Positions 17,180 to 26,205 are shown, counted from the first letter of the stretch. The stretch: 64,000 nt of DNA from Sphingomonadaceae bacterium 3R27E2-A (GCA_005503165.1 SCNT01000005.1:1-64000); one strand, 5' to 3'. Notes: generated by a model not told the origin, from the sequence alone. Made by a program: numbers and translations.

Positions 17180-18304
17180 ATGTCATCAGACCCTAACTGG
17201 TTCCAGCGCTTCCTGCTCCCCGGCTTCGCGCTCAAGGCGGTGATCATCGGCGGCGGATACGCCACCGGGCGCGAGCTCGCCGAATACTTCGTGCCCGCGG
17301 GGCCGTGGGGCGGGCTCGCGGGCATGCTGCTCGCGACCTTGATCTGGAGCGTCGTCGCGGCGCTGACCTTTGCGCTCGCGCGCAAGATGCGCGCCTATGA
17401 CTATCGCGCCTTTTTCGAGGGGCTTCTCGGCCCCGGCTGGATCGCCTTCGAGATCGCCTATCTGATCTTCGTCATCCTGATCCTCGCGGTGTTTGGCGCC
17501 GCGGCGGGGGCGATCGGCGCCGCCACCTTCGGCTGGCCCGAACTGGCGGGATCAATCCTGCTCGCCGCCAGCATTGTCGCGTTTACCGCCTTCGGCACCG
17601 GCATCGTCGAGACATTGTTCAAATATGCCTCGATGCTGATCTACGGCGTCTACGCGCTCTTCCTCGTTTTCGCGCTTGCGAGCTTCGGCGGACTGATCGC
17701 CGACGGTTTCGCCGCCGCGCCGCCGCCGTCGGGCAATTGGGTCGCGGGGGGTATCACCTACGCCAGCTACAATATCGTCGGCGCGGTGGTGATCCTGCCG
17801 GTGCTGCGCCACCTGACCAGCCAGCGCGACGCGGTGATCGCCGGCGTGATCGCGGGCCCGCTGACGATGTTGCCGGCGATCCTCTTCTTCGTGGCGATGA
17901 TGGCCTTTTACCCCGCGATCGGCGCCGAAACGCTGCCGTCCGATTTCCTGCTTCGCCAGATGGCGGTGCCGGGCTTCCATGTCCTGTTCCAGCTGATGAT
18001 CTTTGCCGCCCTGCTCGAAAGCGGGGTCGGTGCGATCCACGCTATCAACGAACGCGTGTCGGGCGTCGTCGAGGCGCGCGGCCGCCCGCCGCTCGGCACC
18101 GCGGTCCGGGCCGCGATCGGCAGCGCGGTGCTGGTCGGCTGCATGTTCGTTGCTGCGCGCATCGGCCTCGTCGACCTGATCGCCAGCGGCTACCGCTTCC
18201 TCGCCTGGCTGTTCCTCGGCGTCTTCGTCCTGCCCTTGCTCACCATCGGCGTCTGGCGCCTGCTGCGCCCATCCCCCCTAAACCCCGTGGAGTCCGTGTC
18301 ATGA
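17180..18304 (+). CDS. YkvI-type integral membrane transporter
   Basis: A 374-residue protein with about ten membrane helices, starting 'MSSDPNWFQRFLLPGFALKA' then 'VIIGGGYATGRELAEYF'. The conserved GGGYATGRE-type N-terminal motif is typical of the YkvI family, distant relatives of LeuT-fold amino-acid permeases. In this operon, inner-membrane uptake of an amino acid or dipeptide released by the periplasmic hydrolases is the natural role, which is inference. Its start codon follows AGGAAG located in the arm of the preceding inverted repeat. Its TGA overlaps the next gene's ATG (ATGA). Confidence 0.75.
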   Translation: MSSDPNWFQRFLLPGFALKAVIIGGGYATGRELAEYFVPAGPWGGLAGMLLATLIWSVVAALTFALARKMRAYDYRAFFEGLLGPGWIAFEIAYLIFVILILAVFGAAAGAIGAATFGWPELAGSILLAASIVAFTAFGTGIVETLFKYASMLIYGVYALFLVFALASFGGLIADGFAAAPPPSGNWVAGGITYASYNIVGAVVILPVLRHLTSQRDAVIAGVIAGPLTMLPAILFFVAMMAFYPAIGAETLPSDFLLRQMAVPGFHVLFQLMIFAALLESGVGAIHAINERVSGVVEARGRPPLGTAVRAAIGSAVLVGCMFVAARIGLVDLIASGYRFLAWLFLGVFVLPLLTIGVWRLLRPSPLNPVESVS

Positions 18305-19878
18305 AACACGCCCGTATATTTGCTGCCGCGCTGCTCGCCCCGACGGCGGTCCCCGCCTGGGCCGAACCGCCGAAAGACTTCGGGACCGAGGTCGAGGCGC
18401 TGCGCAAGGAGATCGGCGCGACCGGCGTGTCGATCGCGATCGTCGAGGACGGCAAGACGACCATGTCGCGCGGCTGGGGCGAACGGAAGCTCGGCGAGCG
18501 CGCGCTGATCGACAAGGAAACGATCTTCCAGACCGGATCGACCGGCAAGGCGATGACCGCCGCCGCGCTCGCGATCCTCGTCGACGAGGGCAAGATCGGC
18601 TGGGACGACCCGGTGATCGAGCATATGCCCTGGTTCCGCATGTACGACCCGTGGGTCACGCGCGAGATCACAATCCGCGACCTGCTCGTCCACAGGAGCG
18701 GGCTGGGACTGGGGCAGGGCGACCTGATGTTCGTGCCGCGCACGCACCTCACGCGCAAGCAGACGGTCGAGCGCGTCGCATACCTCAAGCCCAAGACCAG
18801 TTTCCGCTCGGCCTATGCCTATGACAATATTCTGTACGCGGTTGCCGGACAGCTGATCGAGGAAGTCACCGGCAAGACCTGGGAAGTCTTCATCCGCGAG
18901 CGCCTGCTGCGCCCCGGCGGCATGAAGAATGCGACGAGCGACAGCGAGGACCGCTTCCGCATCGCCAACAGGTCGTGGCCGCACGCGCGGCTGAACGGGC
19001 CGCTGCGCGGGCTCGGCGACCAGCAGGCGCTGAACGAACGCGACGAGCTGGGGCGCAACGGCGCGCCCGCGGGCGGTCTCGCCTTGAGCGCCGACGATAT
19101 GGCGGCCTGGCTCAAGATCCAGCTCGCGCATGGTGCGTTGCCGAACGGCAAGCCGCTGTTCAGCGAAGCGCAGGCCGCCGAGATGTGGAAGCCGGTGACG
19201 CCAATGCCGATCACCCAGCTGCCCGAGCAACTGAAAGCCGCGCAGCCGATGCAGCAGGCCTATGCCCTCGGCTGGCAGGTGCAGGATTATCGCGGCCATC
19301 GTATCATCTCGCACGGCGGCGGGGTGTTCGGATCGATCACCCGCGTCGTGATGATCCCGGACAAAAATGTCGGCTTCGCGATCATGATGAACAACGAGGA
19401 GAGCGGCATGCTGCTCGGGCTGACCTACCGGCTGCTCGACCATTATCTCGACCAGCCCGACACGGGCTGGACCACCAGATGGCAGTATTGGTACAAGCAA
19501 AGGCTTGCCGGCGGCGTCGAATATCTGAAGCAGGCGCAGGCCTCGCCCGCAAAGGTCGGCCCGTCGCTCGACCCCGCGCGCTACGCCGGGCGCTACCGCG
19601 ATCCCTGGTATGGCGACGTCGTCGTCGCCAGCACCGCGCAGGGGCTGACGATCGACTTTACTTCGACTCCGCGCATGGTCGGGCGATTGAAGCATTGGCA
19701 ATACGACAGCTTCGTCACCGAATATGATGACCCCGCGATCGAACCCGCCTATGTGACGTTCGCGCTCGACGCCGATGGCAAGGTCACCGGCGTAACGATG
19801 AAGGCGGTGAGCAAGATCGCCGACTTCAGCTGGGATTATCACGATCTCGACCTGAAGCCGGTGGAGGAGAAGAAGTGA
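18301..19878 (+). CDS. periplasmic serine hydrolase (beta-lactamase class C fold)
   Basis: A 525-residue protein with a signal peptide (residues 1-21, ending PAWAEPP). Catalytic motifs are SxxK in 'FQTGSTGKAMTAAAL', YxN in 'SAYAYDNILYAVAG' and HGG in 'RIISHGGGVFGSIT'. An extra C-terminal domain (about 395-525) of beta-strand type follows, as in D-aminopeptidase-like members with a lipocalin-like tail. Unlike the 9468 protein it has no C-terminal membrane helices. It starts inside the permease stop (ATGA), and its own stop overlaps the GTG of the lipoprotein dipeptidase, so the three are translationally chained. The substrate is probably a D-amino-acid-containing peptide, inferred from neighbours. 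Confidence 0.82.
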   Translation: MKHARIFAAALLAPTAVPAWAEPPKDFGTEVEALRKEIGATGVSIAIVEDGKTTMSRGWGERKLGERALIDKETIFQTGSTGKAMTAAALAILVDEGKIGWDDPVIEHMPWFRMYDPWVTREITIRDLLVHRSGLGLGQGDLMFVPRTHLTRKQTVERVAYLKPKTSFRSAYAYDNILYAVAGQLIEEVTGKTWEVFIRERLLRPGGMKNATSDSEDRFRIANRSWPHARLNGPLRGLGDQQALNERDELGRNGAPAGGLALSADDMAAWLKIQLAHGALPNGKPLFSEAQAAEMWKPVTPMPITQLPEQLKAAQPMQQAYALGWQVQDYRGHRIISHGGGVFGSITRVVMIPDKNVGFAIMMNNEESGMLLGLTYRLLDHYLDQPDTGWTTRWQYWYKQRLAGGVEYLKQAQASPAKVGPSLDPARYAGRYRDPWYGDVVVASTAQGLTIDFTSTPRMVGRLKHWQYDSFVTEYDDPAIEPAYVTFALDADGKVTGVTMKAVSKIADFSWDYHDLDLKPVEEKK

Positions 19879-21062
19879 AATACCTCGCGATCCTGCTTGC
19901 CACCGCGTCGCTCGCCGCCTGCACCGCGGCGAAGGAGGAGGGCGCGGCGGCGCCTGAGGACGACCGCCCGCTGCACAGCCGTTTCCTGACGCTCGACACG
20001 CACCTCGACACCTCGCTCCATTTCGAGCGCGCGGGGTGGAGCTTCGCCGACCCGCACGATCTGGAGGGCGACATCGTCCAGGTCGACATCCCGCGGATGA
20101 AGGCGGGCGCGCTCGATGGCGGGTTCTTCGTCATCTACACTGAACAGGGGCCGCTCACCCCGCAGGGCTATGCCGACGCGCTCGCCTTCGCGCGCAGCCG
20201 GTCGGACCTGATCGACGCGACGATCAATAAGCACCAAGCGCTGATCGGCCCCGCGCGCACCGCAGCCGACGCGCGTGCGCTCGACAAGGCGGGCAAGCTG
20301 ATCGCGTACAAATCGATCGAGAACAGCTATCCTCTGGGCGAGGACGTCGCGCTGCTCGCCGAATTCCACCAGAAGGGCGTCCGCATGGCGGGCCCGGTGC
20401 ATTCGAAGACCAACCAGTTCGCCGACAGCGCCACCGGCGAGGCGAAATGGAAGGGGCTGAGCCCGCTCGGCAAGCAGTGGGTGGCCGAGATGAACCGGCT
20501 GGGCATGGTGATCGACGCGAGCCACGCCTCGGACGCCACCTTCGACCAGCTGCTCGCGCTGTCGAAATATCCGATCATCCTCTCGCACTCCAGCCTGCGC
20601 TCGGCGAACGACCATCCGCGCAACCTCGACGAAGGCCGGCTGAAGGCGCTCGCGGCGAAGGGCGGGGCGATGTGCATCTCGACCATCTTCCTGTCCGAGA
20701 TGAACATGACCCCCGCGCGCGGCGCGCTGTTCGGTCAGTATGAGCGGATCGGCAAATTGTCGCCGCAAGAACAGGCCGAACTCAACCGCGAATGGCGCGA
20801 ACTCGACAAGAGCGAGCCGCTCTGGGCCGCCGATTTCGACGCCTATATGAAGATGGTGCTCCGCGCGATCGAGGTCGGCGGGGTGGACCATATCTGCTTC
20901 GGCGCCGACTGGGACGGCGGCGGCGGCTTGCCCGGGCTCGAGGATATTTCGGCGCTGCCCAAGGTCACGGAACGCTTGAAGGCGGCCGGCTATTCGGACG
21001 CCGACCTCGAGAAGATGTGGAGCGGCAATATCTTGCGCGTGCTCGCGGCGCAGGGGAAATAA
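19875..21062 (+). CDS. M19 membrane dipeptidase, lipoprotein
   Basis: A 395-residue dipeptidase starting at GTG 19875 (GTGA overlap) behind GGAGGAGAAG. The signal ends in a lipobox LAAC (Cys16), so it is lipid-anchored. The full M19 metal site is visible: HxD in 'LTLDTHLDTSLHFE', Glu in 'KSIENSYPLGED', His in 'VIDASHASDATF', His in 'IILSHSSLRSANDHPRN' and Asp in 'CFGADWDGGGG'. M19 enzymes split dipeptides and tolerate D-residues at the C-terminal position. This paralogue is canonical, in contrast to the divergent one at 12633. Confidence 0.88.
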   Translation: MKYLAILLATASLAACTAAKEEGAAAPEDDRPLHSRFLTLDTHLDTSLHFERAGWSFADPHDLEGDIVQVDIPRMKAGALDGGFFVIYTEQGPLTPQGYADALAFARSRSDLIDATINKHQALIGPARTAADARALDKAGKLIAYKSIENSYPLGEDVALLAEFHQKGVRMAGPVHSKTNQFADSATGEAKWKGLSPLGKQWVAEMNRLGMVIDASHASDATFDQLLALSKYPIILSHSSLRSANDHPRNLDEGRLKALAAKGGAMCISTIFLSEMNMTPARGALFGQYERIGKLSPQEQAELNREWRELDKSEPLWAADFDAYMKMVLRAIEVGGVDHICFGADWDGGGGLPGLEDISALPKVTERLKAAGYSDADLEKMWSGNILRVLAAQGK

Positions 21063-21102
21063 GGCCTGTTGTCGGGCTGTATTTGCGCATAGCACGCCCG
21101 CC

Positions 21103-22242
21103 ATGACCGCAGCCGTCGATCCCTTTTTCGCCATCTCGATCAGCCGCCTCGCGCACCGGATGAAAGCGGCGGGCGAGCCGGTGATCCATATGGAGTTCGG
21201 CCAGCCCTCGACCGGCGCCCCTGCGGCCGCGGTTGCGCGCGCGCAGCAGGTTCTGGCCGAAGACGGCATGGGCTATTGGGAAAGCCCGGCGCTCAAGCAA
21301 CGGATTGCGGACTATTACCGCGACACGCACGGCGTCGCGGTCGATGCCGAACAGGTCATCCTCACCTGCGGCGCGTCGCCCGCGTTCGTGCTCGCGCTGA
21401 CCTGCGCCTTCGCGCCCGGCGCGCGGGTGGCGCTCGCGCGGCCGGGCTATGTCGCCTATCGCAACACGCTCAAGGCGCTGCACATGGTGCCCGTCGAGAT
21501 CGGCTGCGGCGAGGCCGAGCGCTTCCAGCTGACCGCCGCGGCGGTCGCGGCGCTCGACCCCGCGCCCGAAGGGCTGATCGTCGCGAGCCCGGCCAACCCG
21601 ACCGGGACGGTGATCGAGGCGGCCGAAATGGCCGCCATCGCGGAGGTCTGCCAGCGGCTAAACATCCGCATCATCTCCGACGAAATCTACCACGGCCTCT
21701 CCTATGTCGGGCCGGTGCCGTCGATGCTGCAGGAGGCGCCCGGCGCCTTTGTCGTCAACAGCTTCTCGAAATATTACAGCATGGCGGGCTGGCGGCTCGG
21801 CTGGCTGGTGGTGCCCCTCGACCAGGTCGACGCGGCGCGCGCGCGGATGGGCAATCTGTTCCTGACCCCGCCCAGCCTCGCCCAGCATGCCGGGCTCGTC
21901 GCCTTCGACGAACGCGGCGAGTTGGAGGGACATGTCGCGACCTATCGGCGCAATCGCGCGCTGCTGCTCGAACGGCTGCCCGCGATGGGCCTGCGCCGGA
22001 TCGCACCGCCCGACGGCGCCTTCTATATCTATGCCGACATCGGACACCTGACCGACGACAGCATCGGCTTGTGCCGTCAATTGCTCGTCGACACCGCGGT
22101 CGCGACCGCGCCGGGCGTCGACTTTGATCCGGTCGACGGCTCGCGCTTCCTGCGGCTGAGCTTTGCGGTCTCGACCGAAGAGGTCGAGGAGGCGTGCCGC
22201 CGCATGGCGCCCTGGTTCGAGAATTACCCGCGCGCGCCGTAG
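21103..22242 (+). CDS. PLP-dependent aminotransferase class I/II
   Basis: A 379-residue fold-type I aminotransferase. PLP-binding motifs are 'LTCGASPAFVLAL', 'VASPANPTGTVI', 'IISDEIYHGLSY' and the Schiff-base Lys in 'NSFSKYYSMAGWRLGW'; the C-terminal Arg is in 'SRFLRLSFAVS'. It lies 40 bases after the dipeptidase gene in the same direction, so it could be the last gene of the unit or have its own promoter. In this context it would transaminate an amino acid released from peptides. The exact substrate cannot be assigned. Confidence 0.85.
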   Translation: MTAAVDPFFAISISRLAHRMKAAGEPVIHMEFGQPSTGAPAAAVARAQQVLAEDGMGYWESPALKQRIADYYRDTHGVAVDAEQVILTCGASPAFVLALTCAFAPGARVALARPGYVAYRNTLKALHMVPVEIGCGEAERFQLTAAAVAALDPAPEGLIVASPANPTGTVIEAAEMAAIAEVCQRLNIRIISDEIYHGLSYVGPVPSMLQEAPGAFVVNSFSKYYSMAGWRLGWLVVPLDQVDAARARMGNLFLTPPSLAQHAGLVAFDERGELEGHVATYRRNRALLLERLPAMGLRRIAPPDGAFYIYADIGHLTDDSIGLCRQLLVDTAVATAPGVDFDPVDGSRFLRLSFAVSTEEVEEACRRMAPWFENYPRAP

Positions 22243-22356
22243 CGGCATTGATACCCCAAGAATTTCTATTCGGCCGCGGCCCCGCCGCCGCTTGCCTCGC
22301 CCGCACCCGCGTGCAAGGGACAGCCTCGCATAAACCAATGCGGGAGAGATTTGGCG

Positions 22357-23580
22357 ATGCGGTTCGACGTGCTGATCGTTGGGGCAGGACATGGCGGCGC
22401 GCAGGTCGCGGTGGCGCTGCGCACCCAGAAGTTCGAAGGCACCATCGCGATCGTCGGCGACGAACCCGAACTTCCCTATGAACGCCCCCCGCTGTCGAAG
22501 GAATATTTCGCGGGCGAAAAGGAATTCGAACGCATCCAGATCCGCCCCGCCAAATATTGGGACGAGCGCGAGGTGACGATGCTGCTGAACACGCGCGTCG
22601 TCGCTGTCGATCCCGCCGCGCACAGCGTCACCACCGACGGCGGCGAGGTCATCGAATATGGCAAGCTGGTATGGGCCACCGGCGGCGCGCCGCGCATGCT
22701 GCCGATTCCCGGCGGTGACCTGCCGGGCGTGCAGGGCGTGCGCACGCGCGCCGATGCCGATGCGATGAAGGCGGCGTCCGAAACCGCGGGACAGATCGTC
22801 GTGATCGGCGGCGGCTATATCGGGCTCGAGGCCGCGGCGGTGCTGCGCAAGGCGGGCAAGCCGGTGGTGCTGCTCGAGGCGCTCGATCGCGTGCTCGCGC
22901 GCGTCGCGGGCGAGGATCTGTCGCGCTTCTACGAAAAGGAACATCGCGATCATGGCGTCGACCTGCGCCTCGGCGTCCAGGTCGTCGCGATCGAGGGCGC
23001 GGACCGCGTCACCGGCGTCCGGCTCGGCACCGGCGAGGTCATCCCCGCCGACCTCGTGATCGTCGGCATCGGCATCGTCCCCGCGGTGGAGCCGCTGATC
23101 GCCGCGGGCGCGCAGGGTGGCAACGGCGTGCTCGTCGACCATCATTGCAAGACCAGTCTCGCCGACATCTATGCCATCGGCGACTGCGCCGCGCACGAGA
23201 ACGACTTCGCCGAGGGGGTGGTCATCCGGCTGGAATCGGTGCAGAATGCCAACGACCAGGCCAATGTCGTCGCCAAGGGCATTTGCGGCGAGGAGAGCCG
23301 CTATCATGCGATCCCCTGGTTCTGGTCGAACCAATACGATCTCAAGCTCCAGACCGCGGGCCTGTCGACCGGGCACGACCAGGCGGTGCTCCGCGGCGAT
23401 CCCGCGACGCGCAGCTTCTCGATCGTCTATCTGAAGGGCGGCAAGGTCATCGCGCTCGATTGCGTCAACGCCACCAAGGACTATGTCCAGGGCCGGATGC
23501 TCGTCACCGCGGGCCTCACCGCGACGGCTGAGCAACTTGCCGACGTCGAAACGCCGCTGAAGAGCCTGCTGCCCAACTGA
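22357..23580 (+). CDS. FAD-dependent NAD(P)H:rubredoxin/ferredoxin reductase
   Basis: A 407-residue flavoprotein. The N-terminal FAD dinucleotide fold is '[18 protein letters not shown]', followed by '[16 protein letters not shown]' and '[13 protein letters not shown]'. The NAD(P) fold is '[17 protein letters not shown]' near residue 150, and '[13 protein letters not shown]' closes the FAD site. This order is typical of ferredoxin reductases serving cytochrome P450s or dioxygenases. The ATG at 22357 is preferred over TTG at 22351 because GGGAGA lies nine bases upstream of it. No P450, dioxygenase or ferredoxin gene is adjacent. Confidence 0.88.
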   Translation: MRFDVLIVGAGHGGAQVAVALRTQKFEGTIAIVGDEPELPYERPPLSKEYFAGEKEFERIQIRPAKYWDEREVTMLLNTRVVAVDPAAHSVTTDGGEVIEYGKLVWATGGAPRMLPIPGGDLPGVQGVRTRADADAMKAASETAGQIVVIGGGYIGLEAAAVLRKAGKPVVLLEALDRVLARVAGEDLSRFYEKEHRDHGVDLRLGVQVVAIEGADRVTGVRLGTGEVIPADLVIVGIGIVPAVEPLIAAGAQGGNGVLVDHHCKTSLADIYAIGDCAAHENDFAEGVVIRLESVQNANDQANVVAKGICGEESRYHAIPWFWSNQYDLKLQTAGLSTGHDQAVLRGDPATRSFSIVYLKGGKVIALDCVNATKDYVQGRMLVTAGLTATAEQLADVETPLKSLLPN

Positions 23581-23583
23581 TCC

Positions 23584-23692
23584 AATTTCGCGTCATTGCG
23601 AGGTGCGAAGCGACGCGGCAATCTCCAGCCGTCGGCTACGCGCCAAGCCAACGACTGGAGATTGCTTCGCTTCGCTCGCAATGACGAAATTC
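23584..23692. repeat. palindromic intergenic repeat, family C
   Basis: Arms AATTTCGCGTCATTGCGAGG ... GCAATCTCCAG (23584-23628) and CTGGAGATTGC ... GCAATGACGAAATT (23655-23692) are inverted copies enclosing about 26 bases. It fills the whole gap between two convergent genes and touches the stop codon of the DUF4126 gene, so it probably also ends transcription. Confidence 0.85.
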
Positions 23693-24326
23693 AGGGAGCG
23701 GGCGGCCGCATGGTCGTTTCTGCCTCGTCGCCCAGCGTGCGTTTCAGCGTCGCCTTGATGTTCCGCAGCAACCGCCGCAGCGCGATGATCACGATCACCG
23801 CCGCGACCAGCATCAGCACCGCGATGACGATCGCGACCGGCGGATAGGCGATCGCGAGCGCGATCAGCCCGCCCGTCGCGACGTCCTCGCCGGTCGACAC
23901 CACGATATTGCTGAACGGCTCGGGACTGGCGTTGACCACGGCGCGCGTCGTCGCCTTGGCGCCATGGCTGACCAGCGCGCCGCCGCCGCCGAGCAGGAAG
24001 GCGATCACCTGCCAGGCGGGGTCCGAGCTATCGACCAGCGCCAGCGCCAGCAGCGCGCCGCCCAGCGGGCGGATCACCGTATGGACGGCATCCCAAGCCG
24101 AATCGACCCATGCGACCTTGTCGGCCAGGAATTCGGCGACCGTGCCGACCCCCGCGACGCCGAGCACCCAGGGGTTGGCCAATATCTGCAGCGCCTGCAG
24201 ATGCTCGGGCAGCGGCAGCCAGCCGAAATGCATCGCGATGCCGGTGGCGAGGATGGTCAGATAGAGCCGCCAGCCTGCAAGCAGGCTGAGGCTGCCCGCG
24301 ACGCCCAGTATCTCGACGATGCCCAT
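23691..24326 (-). CDS. DUF4126-family membrane protein
   Basis: A 211-residue protein. The ATG at 24326 (MGIVEILGVAGSLSLLAGWR) follows GGGAGCGG; longer readings add a low-quality N-terminus. Four to five hydrophobic helices are visible, with 'GWRLYLTILATGIAMHFGWL' near the start and 'ALVSHGAKATTRAVVNASPE' and 'PFSNIVVSTGEDVATGG' in the centre, which mark DUF4126. The C-terminal tail is basic (RRLLRNIKATLKR). Function unknown in the family as far as I know. Confidence 0.75.
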   Translation of the reverse strand: MGIVEILGVAGSLSLLAGWRLYLTILATGIAMHFGWLPLPEHLQALQILANPWVLGVAGVGTVAEFLADKVAWVDSAWDAVHTVIRPLGGALLALALVDSSDPAWQVIAFLLGGGGALVSHGAKATTRAVVNASPEPFSNIVVSTGEDVATGGLIALAIAYPPVAIVIAVLMLVAAVIVIIALRRLLRNIKATLKRTLGDEAETTMRPPAP

Positions 24327-24424
24327 CGACCCGCTCCCACCGACATGCTGCGATTGCCATCTTGCACCCGGCCCTCCGCGTCGGCAATGCCGGATGACAA
24401 GCAGCACGGAGAGGATTATCGCGG

Positions 24425-25207
24425 GTGATAATGAGCGATAGCGAAAAACTGCCCGACGGCGCCATTCCCGCCGCCACCCTCGTCATCATGCGGCCATCCG
24501 AAGGCGGCGGCCCCGACGAGATCTTGATGGTCAAGCGCGCGGCGAACATGGCCTTTGCGGCGGGGGCGATGGTCTTTCCGGGCGGACGGATCGATCCCGA
24601 CGACTATCTGGTCGCGCATCGCCACGGCTTTGCCGAGATGGACCCCGACGGCGCGGCGCGCGTCGCGGCGCTGCGCGAGACGCTGGAGGAAACCGGGCTG
24701 GCGGTGGGCTGGCCGGCGCTCGCCGACGAGGAGGTGGCGGCGGTGCGCCAAGCGCTCCTGTCCGAGCGGCTACTGTCCGAAATCCTCGGCGAGCGCGGCG
24801 ACCGGCTCGAGCTTGACGCCTTGGTTCCCTTTGCGCGCTGGTGCCCCAATTTCAAGGAAGCGCGCACCTTCGACACGCGCTTCTTCGCGGTCGAAGCGCC
24901 GGAGCATGGCCACGAACTGACCATCGAGGAGGCCGAGCACAGTCACATTTTCTGGGCCAGCGCGCGCGAGACGCTCGCTATGGCCGATCGCGGCGAGGTG
25001 TCGATCATCTTTCCGACGCGCCGCAATCTCGAGAAGCTGGCACAAGCTAATGATTTCGCCGCATTTTCGGCACATGCCGCCGCCCATCCGGTCGAACTGG
25101 TCACGCCGTGGATCGAGGAGCGCGGCGGGGAATCGCATCTTTGCATCCCCGGACATCTCGGTTATCCGGTGACGAGCGAGCCTTTCGAGCGTGTGCGGCG
25201 CGGTTGA
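24425..25207 (+). CDS. NUDIX hydrolase
   Basis: A 260-residue NUDIX protein with 'AMVFPGGRIDPDD' and the NUDIX box helix 'ALRETLEETGLAVGW' (RExxEExG) near residues 77-91. It is longer than minimal MutT-type enzymes and resembles the NUDT19/CoA-pyrophosphohydrolase-like branch, with a long insert and C-terminal extension. A GTG at 24425 lies ten bases after GGAGAGG, while the in-frame ATG at 24431 is rather far from it; either start changes only two residues. The physiological nucleotide or CoA substrate is unknown. Confidence 0.82.
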   Translation: MIMSDSEKLPDGAIPAATLVIMRPSEGGGPDEILMVKRAANMAFAAGAMVFPGGRIDPDDYLVAHRHGFAEMDPDGAARVAALRETLEETGLAVGWPALADEEVAAVRQALLSERLLSEILGERGDRLELDALVPFARWCPNFKEARTFDTRFFAVEAPEHGHELTIEEAEHSHIFWASARETLAMADRGEVSIIFPTRRNLEKLAQANDFAAFSAHAAAHPVELVTPWIEERGGESHLCIPGHLGYPVTSEPFERVRRG

Positions 25208-25384
25208 GGGAGGGGGCCAGGAGGAACTTTCCCCAGATTTAGCAGAATCATAAGAAATGTTGCAGCACGGCAAAACGCCTTGCAATATCCGGCAGCGCTG
25301 CCTAGAAGGGCGGGGCAGAAGCGGTTTGGGGTGATTCCCCGGAGCGATTCGAGAAGATCAAAATTCCAGTGGATGGAGAAAATG

Positions 25385-25633
25385 ATGAACCTGCTCAAGA
25401 AAGCTGCGATCTCCCTCGCCGCGACTTCGATGCTTGCAGCTCCGGTTGCTGCTTCGGCTGCGCCCGCCATTTCGGCGGTGTCGTTCGACGACGTCAGCGC
25501 TGTTTCGGCCGTTGAAGGCCAGAGCGAGCTGGAAGGATCCAGCTGGATCATCGCCCTCCTCGCGCTGATCGCCATCATCGGCGGCATCGCGATTGCCGCC
25601 GGCAACAACAGCGATACCCCGACCAGCCCGTAA
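25385..25633 (+). CDS. small exported or membrane protein of unknown function
   Basis: An 82-residue protein. It has an N-terminal signal-like segment (NLLKKAAISLAATSMLAAPV then AASAAPA), a short acidic linker (ELEGSS) and one membrane helix (WIIALLALIAIIGGIAIAAG) before a polar tail NNSDTPTSP. GGAGAA lies six bases before the ATG at 25385; the ATG at 25382 is an alternative. It is a single-gene unit ending in a good terminator at 25662. Small proteins of this two-segment shape are frequent in sphingomonads, but I know no function. Confidence 0.65.
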   Translation: MNLLKKAAISLAATSMLAAPVAASAAPAISAVSFDDVSAVSAVEGQSELEGSSWIIALLALIAIIGGIAIAAGNNSDTPTSP

Positions 25634-25661
25634 GCTGGCGCGTTCGCGCAAGAGTTCAGAA

Positions 25662-25688
25662 GGCTCCGGACTTGGTTCGGGGCCTTTT
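25662..25688 (+). terminator. rho-independent terminator of the small membrane protein gene
   Basis: GGCTCCGGA and TTCGGGGCC pair (one G-T wobble) around a five-base loop CTTGG, directly followed by TTTT. It lies about 30 bases after the stop at 25633. Confidence 0.75.
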
Positions 25689-25759
25689 GCACGTCTGGGT
25701 GCCGCGGGGTGCGTGGACGCCGGATGGCGGGTATCGGGCGTGGGCGGCTATTTCAATGG

Positions 25760-25886
25760 CGTCACGCCGGATCAAGCCCGGGGGTGGCGCAGGTTGGCAA
25801 AGCCGGAGTCTGTGATCCACGGCGAAAGCCGGGGCCCAGATGGGACGCGCGATTCTCACACCCTGGACCCCGGCTTTCGCCGCGGA
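25760..25886. repeat. intergenic repeats: family B half-site and family A palindrome
   Basis: Within the 570-base gap between genes, a degenerate single arm of family B (GTCACGCCGGATCAAGCCCG, 25761-25780) is followed by a complete family A palindrome. Its arms are CCACGGCGAAAGCCGGGGCCC (25818-25838) and its inverted copy (25866-25886), with 27 bases between them. Further on, TTTCCTGAAC is tandemly repeated near 26070-26090. I see no credible gene in 25689-26205. Confidence 0.8.
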
Positions 25887-26205
25887 ACGGGATAGGGCGA
25901 ACATCAGCCCTCCGCCCCAACACCGACGAAGCCTTCAAAAACGCCTTATCTGCATTACCCCCAAATGCCAGCCCCCGTCCGGCTCGTTCTCAATTGGCGG
26001 GTAAGACGCGGCGCACGGCCAGTTTTCAGCCTGCAGCCAAATCCAGATCGGCCTCGCACAGGGCTGGACTTTCCTGAACTTTCCTGAACTTTGCAATGTC
26101 ACGCCGTCCTCGCGTCGACCGGATACAAGCCTGGATGACAAAAGAAGGCCTTGGCGGTCCGCCATCCCCAGGCCCGCGCGCTGCACGTTCTGCGCTGCAT
26201 CGGGG

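Noticed and set aside
9468-19878. Reading the beta-lactamase-fold genes as antibiotic resistance
   Set aside because: Motifs fit the broader serine-hydrolase/D-aminopeptidase group and both genes sit inside a peptide catabolic cluster; resistance is not supported.
8610-23692. Possible CRISPR-like spaced repeats
   Set aside because: The repeats are single inverted palindromes far apart, with no regular spacers or cas genes.
25709-26077. A 122-residue open frame across the repeat-rich gap
   Set aside because: It is made of the palindromic repeat sequence and has no coding character.
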